DNA of 64,000 nucleotides from Amphibacillus sp052055485 (lineage in GTDB: Bacteria > Bacillota > Bacilli > Bacillales > Amphibacillaceae). A program made the position numbers and the translations under genes. Shown piece after piece: positions 17,301 through 29,485 of the stretch. The stretch lies in contig NZ_CP197171.1 in assembly GCF_052055485.1 (NCBI RefSeq), positions 3,844,001 to 3,908,000 on the forward strand, read 5' to 3'. Positions within the stretch are counted from its first letter, which is position 1, and each line of letters opens with the position of its first letter. The notes under the pieces were generated by a model. The model had not been told where the DNA came from and did not search any database. It saw only the letters and a list, made by a program, of their open reading frames with translations.

Positions 17301-20173
17301 TTAATTGATACCAACCTGGTCAACCCATTCTTCCATTCGCTTGCGATCGCGTTCTAAAATCGGCTTCAAATAGGAGCCTGTATAGGAGCCTTCTATTTCA
17401 CTCACGGCTTCCGGAGTTCCTGTTGCTACGATTGTACCCCCACGATCGCCACCTTCTGGACCAAGATCAATAATATAATCAGCGGCTTTTATCACATCGA
17501 GATTATGTTCAATAACAACGACGGTGTTTCCACTTTCAACTAAGCGTTGAATAACCTGTAAGAGTCGTTCAATATCAGCCGCATGTAAACCTGTTGTCGG
17601 TTCATCTAAAATGTAAAGTGTTTTTCCGTTTGAACGACGATGCAATTCACTGGCTAATTTAACGCGCTGAGCTTCCCCGCCAGATAATGTGGTTGCTGGC
17701 TGCCCTAGTCGAATATAACCTAAACCCACATCATAGATGGTCTGCAATTTTCGTTGGATTTTCGGAATATTTTTGAAAAATTCCAGTGCTTCTTCAATTC
17801 TCATTGCTAAAATATCAGCAATGCTCTTACCCTTATATTTTACTTCAAGTGTTTCACGATTATAACGTTTACCCTGACAAACTTCACAAGGAACATAAAC
17901 GTCTGGTAAAAAGTGCATTTCTATTCTAATTATACCATCGCCACGGCAGGCTTCACAACGACCGCCTTTCACATTAAAACTGAATCTGCCCTTTTTATAG
18001 CCCCTGACTTTCGCTTCATTTGTTTGAGCAAATACATCTCGAACATCATCAAATACACCCGTATATGTGGCTGGGTTAGACCGAGGTGTCCGACCAATCG
18101 GTGACTGATCAATATCAATCACCTTTTCTAAATGGTCGATCCCATTAATTCTTTTATATTTACCAGGTTTTTTCCGGGCTCGGTTTAAATTCATTGCTAA
18201 ACTTTTAAGAACAATTTCGTTAATTAAACTACTTTTTCCTGAACCCGATACCCCAGTCACAGTTGTTAATACACCAACAGGAATCTTAACATCAATGTCT
18301 TTCAAATTATTTTCCTCAGCTCCGATCACTTCAATAAAACGATCATCCGGCTGACGACGTTCAGCTGGTAGTGGAATAAATTTATCACCTGATAAATATT
18401 GACCGGTTAAAGATTTTGAACTCCTCATCACTTGTTTGGGTGTTCCGCCAGCTACAACTTCACCCCCATGTTCACCTGCACCTGGCCCAATATCAATCAA
18501 ATAATCAGCAGCTAGCATGGTATCCTCATCATGTTCAACAACAATTAATGTGTTCCCTAAATCACGCATTTTTTTCAAAGTGTTAATTAAGCGACTATTA
18601 TCACGTTGATGTAGTCCAATTGAAGGTTCATCAAGAACATATAAAACCCCTGTTAATGCGGATCCAATTTGGGTCGCAAGTCGAATCCGTTGTGCTTCAC
18701 CACCAGATAAAGTCCCAGCTGTTCGAGCAAGTGTTAAATAATCTAGCCCAACATTTTCCAAGAAACTTAATCGATTTTCTAATTCTTTTAAGATTAATCT
18801 GGCAATGTTCACTTCTTTTTCAGTTAAGGTTAGACTCAATAAAAATTCAATCGCTTTTGTGATCGACATCCGCGTGAATTCACCAATATGAATTCCATTC
18901 ACTAAAACCGACCTTGCTTCTTCGTTTAAGCGGTAGCCATCACATGCTGGACAAGCTTTTTCAACCATATATTTTTCCATCTGATCACGTGTATAATCGG
19001 ATGATGTTTCATGGTAGCGTCTGGCAATATTGTTAAGGACACCTTCGAATTGAATATCGGTTTCACGGGTGAGACCATAATCATTTTGATAGCTAAAGTG
19101 GATCATCTCATCACCACTACCCTGTAAAACTTTATCCAACTGTTCTTTCGGTAACTGATCAACAGGTGTATCCATATCAATCTTATAATGCTTACATACA
19201 CTTGCCAATAATTGAGGATAGTATTGCGAACTAGTCGGCTGCCAAGCAAGGATAGCTCCTTCATTCAACGTTAATGTTGGATCAGGAATCACAAGTGCTT
19301 GATCAACCTCAAGTTTATGCCCTAAGCCATCACATTCTTTACAAGCACCATAGGGAGCATTAAAAGAAAACAGACGAGGTTCAAGCTCACTGATTGAAAA
19401 ACCACAAATGGGACAAGCGTGGTGCTCGTTAAAATGAAGTTCTTCTTCACCCATCAAATCCACAATGGCTCGACCTTCACCTAGCTTTAAAGCAGCTTCT
19501 AGCGAGTCAGTCAATCGGGCGGTTACACCATCCTTAATAATAATTCGGTCAATCACGACATCAATTGAGTGTTTTTTATTTTTCTCTAATTTGATCTCAT
19601 CGCTGATTTCCACCATCTCACCATCAACGCGGAGACGAATATAACCTTCTTTTTTTAACTTATCTAACAGTTTAACATGCTCACCTTTTCGCCCAGAAAT
19701 AACCGGCGCAAGAATTTGTAATCTTGTTCGTTCAGGATATTCTAAAATACGATCAACCATTTGTTCAATCGTTTGTGAAGTAATTTCAATCCCATGATTT
19801 GGACATGTTGGATGCCCAATTCTAGCATATAATAAGCGTAAGTAATCATAAATCTCTGTCACCGTCGCCACTGTTGAGCGCGGATTATTACTTGTTGTTT
19901 TCTGATCGATTGAAATCGATGGTGATAAGCCAGCTATCGTATCAACATCCGGTTTATCCATTTGCCCTAAAAACTGTCGGGCATATGCTGAAAGTGACTC
20001 AACATAACGTCTTTGTCCCTCGGCATAAATGGTATCAAAAGCAAGTGATGATTTACCCGAGCCAGATAGGCCCGTCAGAACAACGAGTTTATCTTTTGGA
20101 ATATCAACATCAATATTTTTTAAATTATGTGTGCGTGCCCCTTTGATAGAAATTTTTTTCTTGGTCACTTCGT

Positions 20174-20177
<4 letters not shown>
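17301..20177 (-). CDS. uvrA: Excinuclease ABC subunit A
   Basis: 958 residues, full length. Two ABC ATPase modules: Walker A GLSGSGKSSLAF (about residues 35-46) with LSGGEAQRIRLA, and GVSGSGKSSL (about 645) with LSGGEAQRVKLA. Zinc-binding Cys sets are CPICGF...CKEC and CEACRGDG...CEVC. UvrA dimers find bulky DNA lesions and load UvrB. Its start overlaps the uvrB stop by four bases (ATGA). Confidence 0.98.
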
Positions 20178-22159
<1,982 letters not shown>

Positions 22160-22236
22160 TAACGCCTCCATTCTACTTATCATTTACCTTACCATGTATT
22201 TGCTAAACCTATTATACTGGAAATCGAACAAAAAAG

Positions 22237-22250
22237 CGAACGAACATTCG
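22237..22250 (-). promoter_or_regulatory. LexA/DinR (SOS) box upstream of uvrBA
   Basis: CGAACGAACATTCG matches the Gram-positive SOS consensus CGAAC-N4-GTTCG except for one base in the second half. It overlaps the -35 region of a promoter whose -10 TATAAT lies at 22211-22216 on the minus strand, the right geometry for LexA repression. Confidence 0.75.
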
Positions 22251-22360
22251 ACTTAAAAGTAAAAAAATTCACATTCCTTTATTTTTTCTGAATGCGGTTA
22301 TTTTTTCTAGCCTTTAATCCAAGCCAAGCGATCCTTTATTAAAGTTTAAATATTTTAGAA

Positions 22361-22388
22361 AAAACTTGAGGAATGCTCCTCAAGTTTT
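22361..22388 (-). terminator. Terminator after prfC
   Basis: Perfect 12-bp stem AAAACTTGAGGA / TCCTCAAGTTTT with a 4-base loop, followed by Ts on the minus strand and starting four bases from the prfC stop. Confidence 0.92.
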
Positions 22389-22391
22389 ATA

Positions 22392-23978
22392 TTAGTAAGA
22401 TTGGTTATATTGATTCACCTCAAATAAATCAATTAATTTTATCTCTTTATGCTTATCTTTAAACCAATTTAACGCAAAATCACTTTTAAATAAAACTAAA
22501 AAGTTTCCTTCTCGATCCTTGACTAACATATTGCGCTCATCAAATAAACTTGGATCAACTTTTACCTGATCAAGCCAACGCGGAATCCGTTCTCCTATTG
22601 ACTCAAAGCTGACTTCTACATTATACTCGTGTTTCATACGATGTTCAAATACTTGATACTGGAGCTCACCGACTGCACCAATAATAGCAGATTCAAATGG
22701 ATAGCTGGTAAATAATTGGATCGCTCCTTCTTGAACCAATTGTTCTAAACCTTTTTTAAATTGCTTCGATTTCATTACATTTTTTACTGTGACTCGCTTA
22801 AATAATTCTGGTGGAAATTGTGGCAGTTCATCATACTGAAACTGACTTTTTCCAGCGATTAATGTATCACCAATTCGATAATAACCCGGATCGTAAATAC
22901 CGATAATATCACCAGAATAGGCTTCTTCTACTGTATCTCTTGAGGATGCAAGGAATTGTTGTGTTTGGGTGAGTTTAATGGTCTTATCTGTTCGAGCCAG
23001 TTTTACCGCCATTCCTCTCTCAAATCGCCCTGAACAAACACGTAAAAAAGCAACTCGATCACGATGAGCTGGATTCATATTTGCTTGAATTTTAAAAATA
23101 AAGCCGGAAAATTGTTCATGATCTGGCTGAATCAATCCTTCGGTTGTTTTTCTCGGTTTTGGACTTGGTGCCATCTCAATAAAAGTATTAAAAAAAGTTT
23201 CTACCCCAAATGGAGCGAGTGCACTGCCAAAAAATACAGGTGTTTGCTCACCTTGCAAGACCTTGTCTAATGAAAATGGATCACCAGCTTCGTCAAGTAA
23301 AGCAAGCTCCTCTTCTGTTTCAATATAAGTCGGTTGCTCAGTTAATTCAGGGGATTTGCCAGCAACTAAATCCTGATATGGGATCATCATTTCTTCCTCA
23401 TTGCCACCAAATTTTACAAATTGCTCATGATAACGATCAAAGATACCTAAGAATCGCTTTCCCATTCCTGCAGGCCAATTGATCGGATACGTTTCAATTT
23501 CCAATACTTCTTCTATTTGCTCTAATAGTTCAAATGGATCTCGCCCTTCTCGATCCAACTTATTTATAAAAGTAAAAATAGGGATACCCCGCATTTTACA
23601 CACTTTAAACAGTTTGATTGTTTGCGCTTCAATCCCTTTCGTTGCATCAATAATCATGATAACGCTATCCACTGCTGTTAGCGTTCGATAGGTATCTTCA
23701 CTAAAATCCTCGTGTCCCGGTGTATCTAGAATATTAACATTGTAACCTTGATATAAAAAATTCATTACACTGGATGTAACTGAAATCCCCCGTTGCTTTT
23801 CAATTTCCATCCAATCTGATGTCGCAAACTTTCCTGATTTCTTACCTTTTACAGTACCGGCAGATCGAATCTGATTACCTAACCATAACAATTTTTCTGT
23901 CAGGGTTGTTTTCCCGGCATCTGGGTGTGAAATAATTGCAAATGTCTTTCGTTTGTTAACTTCTTCTTTTAATGTCAT
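22392..23978 (-). CDS. prfC: Peptide chain release factor 3
   Basis: 528 residues, a translational GTPase. G1 SHPDAGKTTLTE (about 18-29), G3 DTPGHEDFSEDTYRTL, G4 NKLDREGRDP. RF3 removes RF1/RF2 from the ribosome after peptide release. It is monocistronic with a strong terminator, in a divergent arrangement with the SNF2 gene across a 570-bp gap. Confidence 0.97.
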   Translation of the reverse strand: MTLKEEVNKRKTFAIISHPDAGKTTLTEKLLWLGNQIRSAGTVKGKKSGKFATSDWMEIEKQRGISVTSSVMNFLYQGYNVNILDTPGHEDFSEDTYRTLTAVDSVIMIIDATKGIEAQTIKLFKVCKMRGIPIFTFINKLDREGRDPFELLEQIEEVLEIETYPINWPAGMGKRFLGIFDRYHEQFVKFGGNEEEMMIPYQDLVAGKSPELTEQPTYIETEEELALLDEAGDPFSLDKVLQGEQTPVFFGSALAPFGVETFFNTFIEMAPSPKPRKTTEGLIQPDHEQFSGFIFKIQANMNPAHRDRVAFLRVCSGRFERGMAVKLARTDKTIKLTQTQQFLASSRDTVEEAYSGDIIGIYDPGYYRIGDTLIAGKSQFQYDELPQFPPELFKRVTVKNVMKSKQFKKGLEQLVQEGAIQLFTSYPFESAIIGAVGELQYQVFEHRMKHEYNVEVSFESIGERIPRWLDQVKVDPSLFDERNMLVKDREGNFLVLFKSDFALNWFKDKHKEIKLIDLFEVNQYNQSY

Positions 23979-24552
23979 TTGATAACCTTCTATAACTTTT
24001 ATTTTAATATCGTTATTGAAAGTAGCACATTTAGCTTTAGTCTGTCAATTATTAATTGCGGATCAATAATCAATCATTTTTCATTAAAATTTGTTATAAT
24101 AATTGGATAGGTTTTTTGTTAGTTAAATACAAATACCTTCTCATTTAAAAATAACATTAATAATTATAAATTGAGGTAACAGCTCATAAAGGCTTAATCT
24201 ATATGGTTTGAACGGATAAGTCATTTCAAATGAAACTTACATGAGTGGCTTCACTACTTTTATATCAAGTCATCAATCGCACAAAGGAAAGCTGTGAAAC
24301 ATCATTTTGTTAGAAAAAAATCAGCTTATCTTCGGTAGGGTAAATAAGCATAAGACTAAGTGGTTTTCTTGTCTTGAGTCCCAATCTTTTAGCACGAAAA
24401 TCCTAGTTTTACTAAGATGATGACCACCGATAAAGCTTTATTCTTTCCAACTATGTAGAAATAGGTGTATTGCTTATTTTGAGCAAAGTTCCAAACAGCA
24501 AAAGTCAACTCACGGATTGAAGTTTCACTTTATCATAAACAAGGAGCAGATC
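23979..24552. other. Divergent intergenic region prfC / SNF2 helicase
   Basis: Contains a TATAAT-like hexamer near 24092 within A+T-rich sequence and, from about 24265, an inverted decayed copy of repeat R that runs to within 17 bases of the helicase start codon. No gene is seen. Confidence 0.5.
24265..24536 (-). repeat. Dispersed repeat R, inverted decayed copy 4
   Basis: Recognisable in reverse orientation at both ends: AATCG-AC-AAGGAAAGCTG near 24268-24290 matches the reverse complement of the 58.66-kb block, and CACGGATTGAAGTTTCACTT (24511-24530) then TATC is the reverse complement of the R left end. The middle is degraded. Confidence 0.6.
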
Positions 24553-27500
24553 ATGTCACCATTTTATTTAGAAACAGAAGATATCTTAAACATTACTGGT
24601 CAGCGCTTTTATCGACGTGGTGTCGATTTGTATAACAAAGGGCGAGTCATTAAATTAAGCTATAATCAAGTCATCAACTCATGGAGTGCAACCGTTAAAG
24701 GAGGTAGTCAGTATCAGGTAAGAATTTTTTTCTTTGACGATGATGATTTAGAAGCTAAATGCGACTGTCCTGCCTACCGTACACATTTTACTTGTAAACA
24801 TATTGCTGCCGTTCTTTTAGCTATTAGTAAACATCACTTACAAAAGGAAATATTAACAGAGCAAACATCCACTAATCTCACAGACCCTTTCCCGTTGAGA
24901 ATGATTGAGATGTTTGAAGCTGAACAAACAGACTTAGCAGCAAAAGAAAAAAAGCTTAAATTCAATTATCAGCTACTAGAAAAACGCCATAATTATAATC
25001 AAGATTCAATTTATAAAATCAGTCTAAAAATCGGTGAAAATCAGCTTTTTATCGTTAAAGATTTACCGGCATTCATTAAAGCTATCGATCTTAACCAAAC
25101 CTATAAAATCACTGAAACATTTTCATATAAACCGAAAGAGCATCTCATCGGTGCAACAGATTTAGAGCTATTAACTTTAATCAAACAAGCTGTTACCCAG
25201 ACTGAGCTTTATTCAATCGATTTTTTGGCGAGTGATAAACGTGAGATCACTCTACCACCATTTATGATCCAGACATTTTTCGATAAAATTAAAACCCAGT
25301 CATTTCAACTGATTAAAGAAAATAATGAAACGACAACTGAATTGAATCTTCACAAACAGTTGCCAAACATCACGTTTCCAATCGAAGTTAATAAAGATCA
25401 GAGCTTTACTATCAATTTTAAAGATTTATTTACTTATCACTTTTCAAGCTATTATCAATACTTAAATCGTGATAATGATTTTTATTTTTTATCTACTGAA
25501 CAAAAAAATACCTTAGCTCAAATTTATGCAATCTTACCCTATCGGCAAAAAAATCTTTATCAAATTAGTAAAAATAAAATGAGCTATTTTATTGGTTATG
25601 TGTTGCCAAAATTAAAATCAATCGGAGAAGTGGCGTTTAGTCAGGAAGCTGAACATACGATTGAAAAAGTTCCGCTTGAAATAAAACTTTACCTCGAAAC
25701 ACAGAAAGAAGCGTTAAGCCTTGCTGTGATCTTCCAATATGGGAAGAAAAAAGTTTATCCTCATCAAACAACAAATGATGACGAACAGGTTCTGATTAGA
25801 GATTTTCAAGCTGAACAGTTAATGCTTAATAAACTAAAAGATAGTGGTTTTCGATATTTAAATCAAAGTTACTGGCTCTTTAATGAAGAAAGAATATATA
25901 ACTTTATTTATCATCTTTTGCCTGAACTAGAAAAAGAAGCAACGATTTATTTAACGGATCAAGTTAAAGCGTTAAAAACTGACAAACCTTATCAGCTCCA
26001 AACAAATATTGAAGTCAATGCATTTACTGGCATGTTGGATGTTCATTTCAACATGGATGGCATCTCCGAACAAGATATTCAAGAAGTGTTGCAGGCACTA
26101 ATTGAAAAAAAATCCTATCACCGCTTAACAGATGGTGGCTTGATCGAACTAAAAGACCAGTCCTTTCAGAATTTTCAAGCCCTAGCTGATCAGCTCCATT
26201 TGAAAAAACGTGATTTGGAACAAGCCAGTCTTGAACTAAGTCCAGCAAGAAGTATTCAAATTGACCATGCTTTAACCGAGAAACAAACACGTTATTCAGA
26301 AACATTTAAACAATTATTGGAAACTTTAAATACACCACAAACTGTTGACTATCAAATCCCTGACACATTAAATGCTAGTTTAAGGGATTATCAAGTCATA
26401 GGTTTTCAATGGTTTAAATCACTTGCCCGTTATCAGCTCGGTGGGATTTTAGCTGACGAGATGGGACTTGGTAAAACCATTCAAGCAATTAGTTTTATTT
26501 TAAGTGAGAAAGACATAGAGCAGAAATGGCCAACATTGATTATTGCCCCAGCATCATTGATTTATAATTGGAAAAAAGAATTTGAGAAATTCGCACCTAC
26601 GCTTAATGTAGATGTCATTGTCGGAACAAAGGTAGAGCGAAAAGCCAAAATTAACACAACTCAAAAGTCAGATGTTTGGATTACTTCATATCCTCTCATC
26701 AGACAAGATATTGATTTATATAAAAGTATTCATTTTGATGTCATGATATTAGATGAAGCGCAAGCGATAAAGAATCATCTAACTCAAACAGCTAAAGCAA
26801 CTCGTCAAATCCATGCAAAACAGCATTTTGCTTTAAGTGGGACACCGATTGAAAATCGCTTGGAAGAACTTTGGTCCATTTTTCAAACCCTATCACCTGG
26901 TTTTCTTGGTTCTAAAAAGCAGTTTATCCAATATCAAAATGATTATATTAAGCAGATCACCAAACCTTTTATTTTAAGACGTTTGAAAACAGATGTTTTA
27001 CCTGACTTACCAGATAAAATTGAATTTGAACAATACAGTGATTTAACCAAAGAACAAAAGCAAGTCTATCTTGCCTATCTGGAACGAATGCAACAACAGC
27101 TCAATACCGTCATTGAAGCCGATCAATTTGAACAAGAAAAATTAGAGATTTTAACTGCTTTGACACGGTTACGACAAATTTGTTGTCACCCACGTTTGTT
27201 TTTAGAAAATTATCAAGAGGGCTCTGGTAAGCTAGAGCTTTTAATGACCATTATTGAACAATTACGAGTTGATAATCGTCGGATCTTAATTTTCTCGCAA
27301 TTTTCCAGTATGTTGAAAATTATTCAAGAAGAATTAGAAAAACAAAACTATCAAGCCTTTTATTTAGATGGTCAAACACCAATAAAAAACAGAGTTGACA
27401 TGGCAGACGCCTTTAATAATGGTGAACGTGAAATATTTATCATCTCTTTAAAAGCGGGTGGAACTGGTTTGAATTTGACCGGTGCTGACACCGTCATCTT

Positions 27501-27741
27501 ATTTGACCTCTGGTGGAATCCAGCTGTTGAAGAACAAGCTGCTGGACGTGCCCACCGAATTGGCCAAACCAAAAAAGTCGAAGTGATCCGATTGATTACA
27601 GAAGGAACAATTGAAGAGAAAATCTTTCAACTCCAAGAGAAAAAACGCAAGCTAGTTGATGAAATTATTCAACCAGGGGAAACATTGCTATCTTCGTTAA
27701 ATAAAGATGAAATAAAAGACTTACTTTCCTTTGAAAGATAA
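24553..27741 (+). CDS. SWIM zinc-finger SNF2-family helicase
   Basis: 1062 residues. N-terminal SWIM zinc finger CDCPAYRTHFTCKH (about residues 75-88), a long middle region, then a C-terminal SNF2 ATPase: Walker A ADEMGLGKT, DEAQ box (LDEAQAIKN), LSGTPIENRLEELWSIF, and the C-lobe with GGTGLNLTGADTVILFD and QAAGRAHRIGQTKKVEV. Like B. subtilis YwqA, probably a DNA translocase or remodeller; the process is unknown. The frame can start at 24517, but that ATG lies within repeat R, whereas AAGGAG (24541-24546) is ideal for 24553. It is flanked on both sides by inverted copies of R, and is one of the few plus-strand genes. Confidence 0.92.
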   Translation: MSPFYLETEDILNITGQRFYRRGVDLYNKGRVIKLSYNQVINSWSATVKGGSQYQVRIFFFDDDDLEAKCDCPAYRTHFTCKHIAAVLLAISKHHLQKEILTEQTSTNLTDPFPLRMIEMFEAEQTDLAAKEKKLKFNYQLLEKRHNYNQDSIYKISLKIGENQLFIVKDLPAFIKAIDLNQTYKITETFSYKPKEHLIGATDLELLTLIKQAVTQTELYSIDFLASDKREITLPPFMIQTFFDKIKTQSFQLIKENNETTTELNLHKQLPNITFPIEVNKDQSFTINFKDLFTYHFSSYYQYLNRDNDFYFLSTEQKNTLAQIYAILPYRQKNLYQISKNKMSYFIGYVLPKLKSIGEVAFSQEAEHTIEKVPLEIKLYLETQKEALSLAVIFQYGKKKVYPHQTTNDDEQVLIRDFQAEQLMLNKLKDSGFRYLNQSYWLFNEERIYNFIYHLLPELEKEATIYLTDQVKALKTDKPYQLQTNIEVNAFTGMLDVHFNMDGISEQDIQEVLQALIEKKSYHRLTDGGLIELKDQSFQNFQALADQLHLKKRDLEQASLELSPARSIQIDHALTEKQTRYSETFKQLLETLNTPQTVDYQIPDTLNASLRDYQVIGFQWFKSLARYQLGGILADEMGLGKTIQAISFILSEKDIEQKWPTLIIAPASLIYNWKKEFEKFAPTLNVDVIVGTKVERKAKINTTQKSDVWITSYPLIRQDIDLYKSIHFDVMILDEAQAIKNHLTQTAKATRQIHAKQHFALSGTPIENRLEELWSIFQTLSPGFLGSKKQFIQYQNDYIKQITKPFILRRLKTDVLPDLPDKIEFEQYSDLTKEQKQVYLAYLERMQQQLNTVIEADQFEQEKLEILTALTRLRQICCHPRLFLENYQEGSGKLELLMTIIEQLRVDNRRILIFSQFSSMLKIIQEELEKQNYQAFYLDGQTPIKNRVDMADAFNNGEREIFIISLKAGGTGLNLTGADTVILFDLWWNPAVEEQAAGRAHRIGQTKKVEVIRLITEGTIEEKIFQLQEKKRKLVDEIIQPGETLLSSLNKDEIKDLLSFER

Positions 27742-27886
27742 AACGAAACATCAATCAATGGGAGTTAGACCTACAGGATGTAGGTCATGCATATGGTTCC
27801 GGTGGGACGAGTAAAGATTTGCGGTTACTCGCCCCATCGAAACCCGTTGTTGCCCCGAGTTTTATGGACGGTTATCTGTGATAAAA
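27737..27886 (+). repeat. Dispersed repeat R, compact copy 5
   Basis: Clearest copy. It starts at GATAAAACGAAAC, overlapping the helicase stop codon. An 8-bp hairpin GACCTACA-GGA-TGTAGGTC lies at 27768-27786, and a second hairpin pairs GGTGGGACGAGTAA (27801-27814) with TTACTCGCCCCATC (27825-27838). The tail contains GTTTTAT (27859-27865), which can pair with ATAAAAC at the left end (27738-27744), and it ends TTATCTGTGATAAAA at the terminator. Confidence 0.85.
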
Positions 27887-27923
27887 AAGAGTGATTATTT
27901 CCTAGGAAATAATCACTCTTTTT
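27884..27923 (+). terminator. Terminator of the SNF2 gene
   Basis: A perfect 40-base palindrome with arms AAAAAGAGTGATTATTTCCT and its complement, ending in five Ts. Because it is symmetric it may work in both directions. It begins inside the end of repeat R copy 5. Confidence 0.92.
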
Positions 27924-28135
27924 GTACTTTAGGAGGATAAGTTTTTCTCAATGATATCATGATAAAATGAAAAAAATCTCATTTAAACTCTGCTAATCAT
28001 TCATGAATCACCTGTCATATCTGTTCACTTATTATTTCTTAACTCAATTGACTTCTCTTTTTCCTTCGTACATTGTAGATCTGAAATTAATCCTATCACT
28101 GATGTTGCCACCAAATCTACCACATCCGTGATTAA

Positions 28136-29314
28136 TTATTCTGCCATCCGTTCTTGATGATTTTCAACAAAAATGACACCTAACTCATGATGCTCCCCTT
28201 CATAAAACGCACGTTGAGTGAAACGCACTTCCCCTCTTTCATCAACAACGTCTAATTTACAAAAGGCGCGATTAATCTGGAGGGCATGGTAAAATTCAGT
28301 TGGATTAGACACAGCTTGACCATTCACTTTTACTATCGTATCACCTACCATTAGCCCCAGGTCAACTGCTGGTGTACCTGGTAGAACAGCTAATATCTTC
28401 AAACCTGTTGTTAGCGGACTAAATATAGGCGGCTGATTTTGATCTTTAGTTTTCATTTGATAGGCTAACCATTCACGACCGATTATAGCAACTAGAATAC
28501 AGACTAGTGAAAAAATTTTAATATAATAACTCATTAGCGACAGCGCAATAACTAAGAAACCTAGCAATAAAGGAAATTCACTATAACGTTTAGCTACTTT
28601 AGTTGGAATTCCGCTCCTAACTGTAAAATCAAACCCAATTATCACAGGGAAAATAATTAACCCAAACGGCATCTCATTCCATTCAATAACGGGCCACCAA
28701 TCTGAAACAATACTTAATGAACCTATTGGCCAGAACATGATCAATGGAACGAGCGTTAATTTTTTTAATCGATGTTGACCAGCTGTTTTCCCTCTTGAAC
28801 TCGTAATTAATTCTGGAAACGTTTGATCACGTGCAACAGAACTGATCATTAGACCCTCAATGATCAAAAAAGCCCCCATCAATGTTGTGAATATAACCCA
28901 ATCCATTTGGGTTAATTCAGCTCGTAATAATGGTGGTAACATGTCACGATAATAGGGGAAGAATAATAACACAATGGTTGTGAAACCAAATGTATAAGCA
29001 CTTGATAACCAAGTAAATTTTTTATTTAAAGTGAATAAAATGGTGAATAAAATAACCCCTAATAAAAGAATAGGATGTAAACCTACTCCTAACACCATCA
29101 TAACAATAGAAATGAGTAGCCCAAAAAGAATTCCTCTTAAGCGTTGACCATACAGCTCATCAAATATAGGGTAAATTTTTCTGCCAAAATCATTTCGCTC
29201 ACGTTTTATTCGAGCAAGTGAAGCCAAAATAGTAATGATGATAAACCAATATAATAAAGGATTTAATAATAGTCGGATGATTGCTTTTCCGATTTCTAAT
29301 AACCAAGACTCCAT
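28136..29314 (-). CDS. minJ: MinJ-like division-site protein with PDZ domain
   Basis: 392 residues. Several hydrophobic segments cover about residues 10-280 (first one LLLNPLLYWFIIITILASL), followed by a cytoplasmic PDZ domain near 295-370 (PAVDLGLMVGDTIVKVNG). MinJ bridges DivIVA and MinD in B. subtilis and places division inhibitor at the poles. Its position next to ctpB and ftsEX matches that genome. The ORF extends to 29362, but GGTGGAGG is spaced 8 bases before the ATG at 29314 (MESWLLEIGK), which fits the family N-terminus. Confidence 0.85.
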   Translation of the reverse strand: MESWLLEIGKAIIRLLLNPLLYWFIIITILASLARIKRERNDFGRKIYPIFDELYGQRLRGILFGLLISIVMMVLGVGLHPILLLGVILFTILFTLNKKFTWLSSAYTFGFTTIVLLFFPYYRDMLPPLLRAELTQMDWVIFTTLMGAFLIIEGLMISSVARDQTFPELITSSRGKTAGQHRLKKLTLVPLIMFWPIGSLSIVSDWWPVIEWNEMPFGLIIFPVIIGFDFTVRSGIPTKVAKRYSEFPLLLGFLVIALSLMSYYIKIFSLVCILVAIIGREWLAYQMKTKDQNQPPIFSPLTTGLKILAVLPGTPAVDLGLMVGDTIVKVNGQAVSNPTEFYHALQINRAFCKLDVVDERGEVRFTQRAFYEGEHHELGVIFVENHQERMAE

Positions 29315-29485
29315 GTTGACAACCTCCACCTTCACACAATCCACAATGTCTACTACACCCATTCAATTCGGCATAATTAGCCATTTTTCCTGCTAAAATA
29401 ACTTATTAATTCAACTATACCATATGTCAGAGCTCAAGACTTTATCTTTTTAAAAAATAACTCTAGTAAATTTCTGTATTGTTAG

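Noticed and set aside
24517..24552. Upstream start of the SNF2 gene (MKFHFIINKEQI)
   Set aside because: This ATG is inside the end of repeat R and lacks a ribosome site; ATG 24553 has AAGGAG at ideal spacing.
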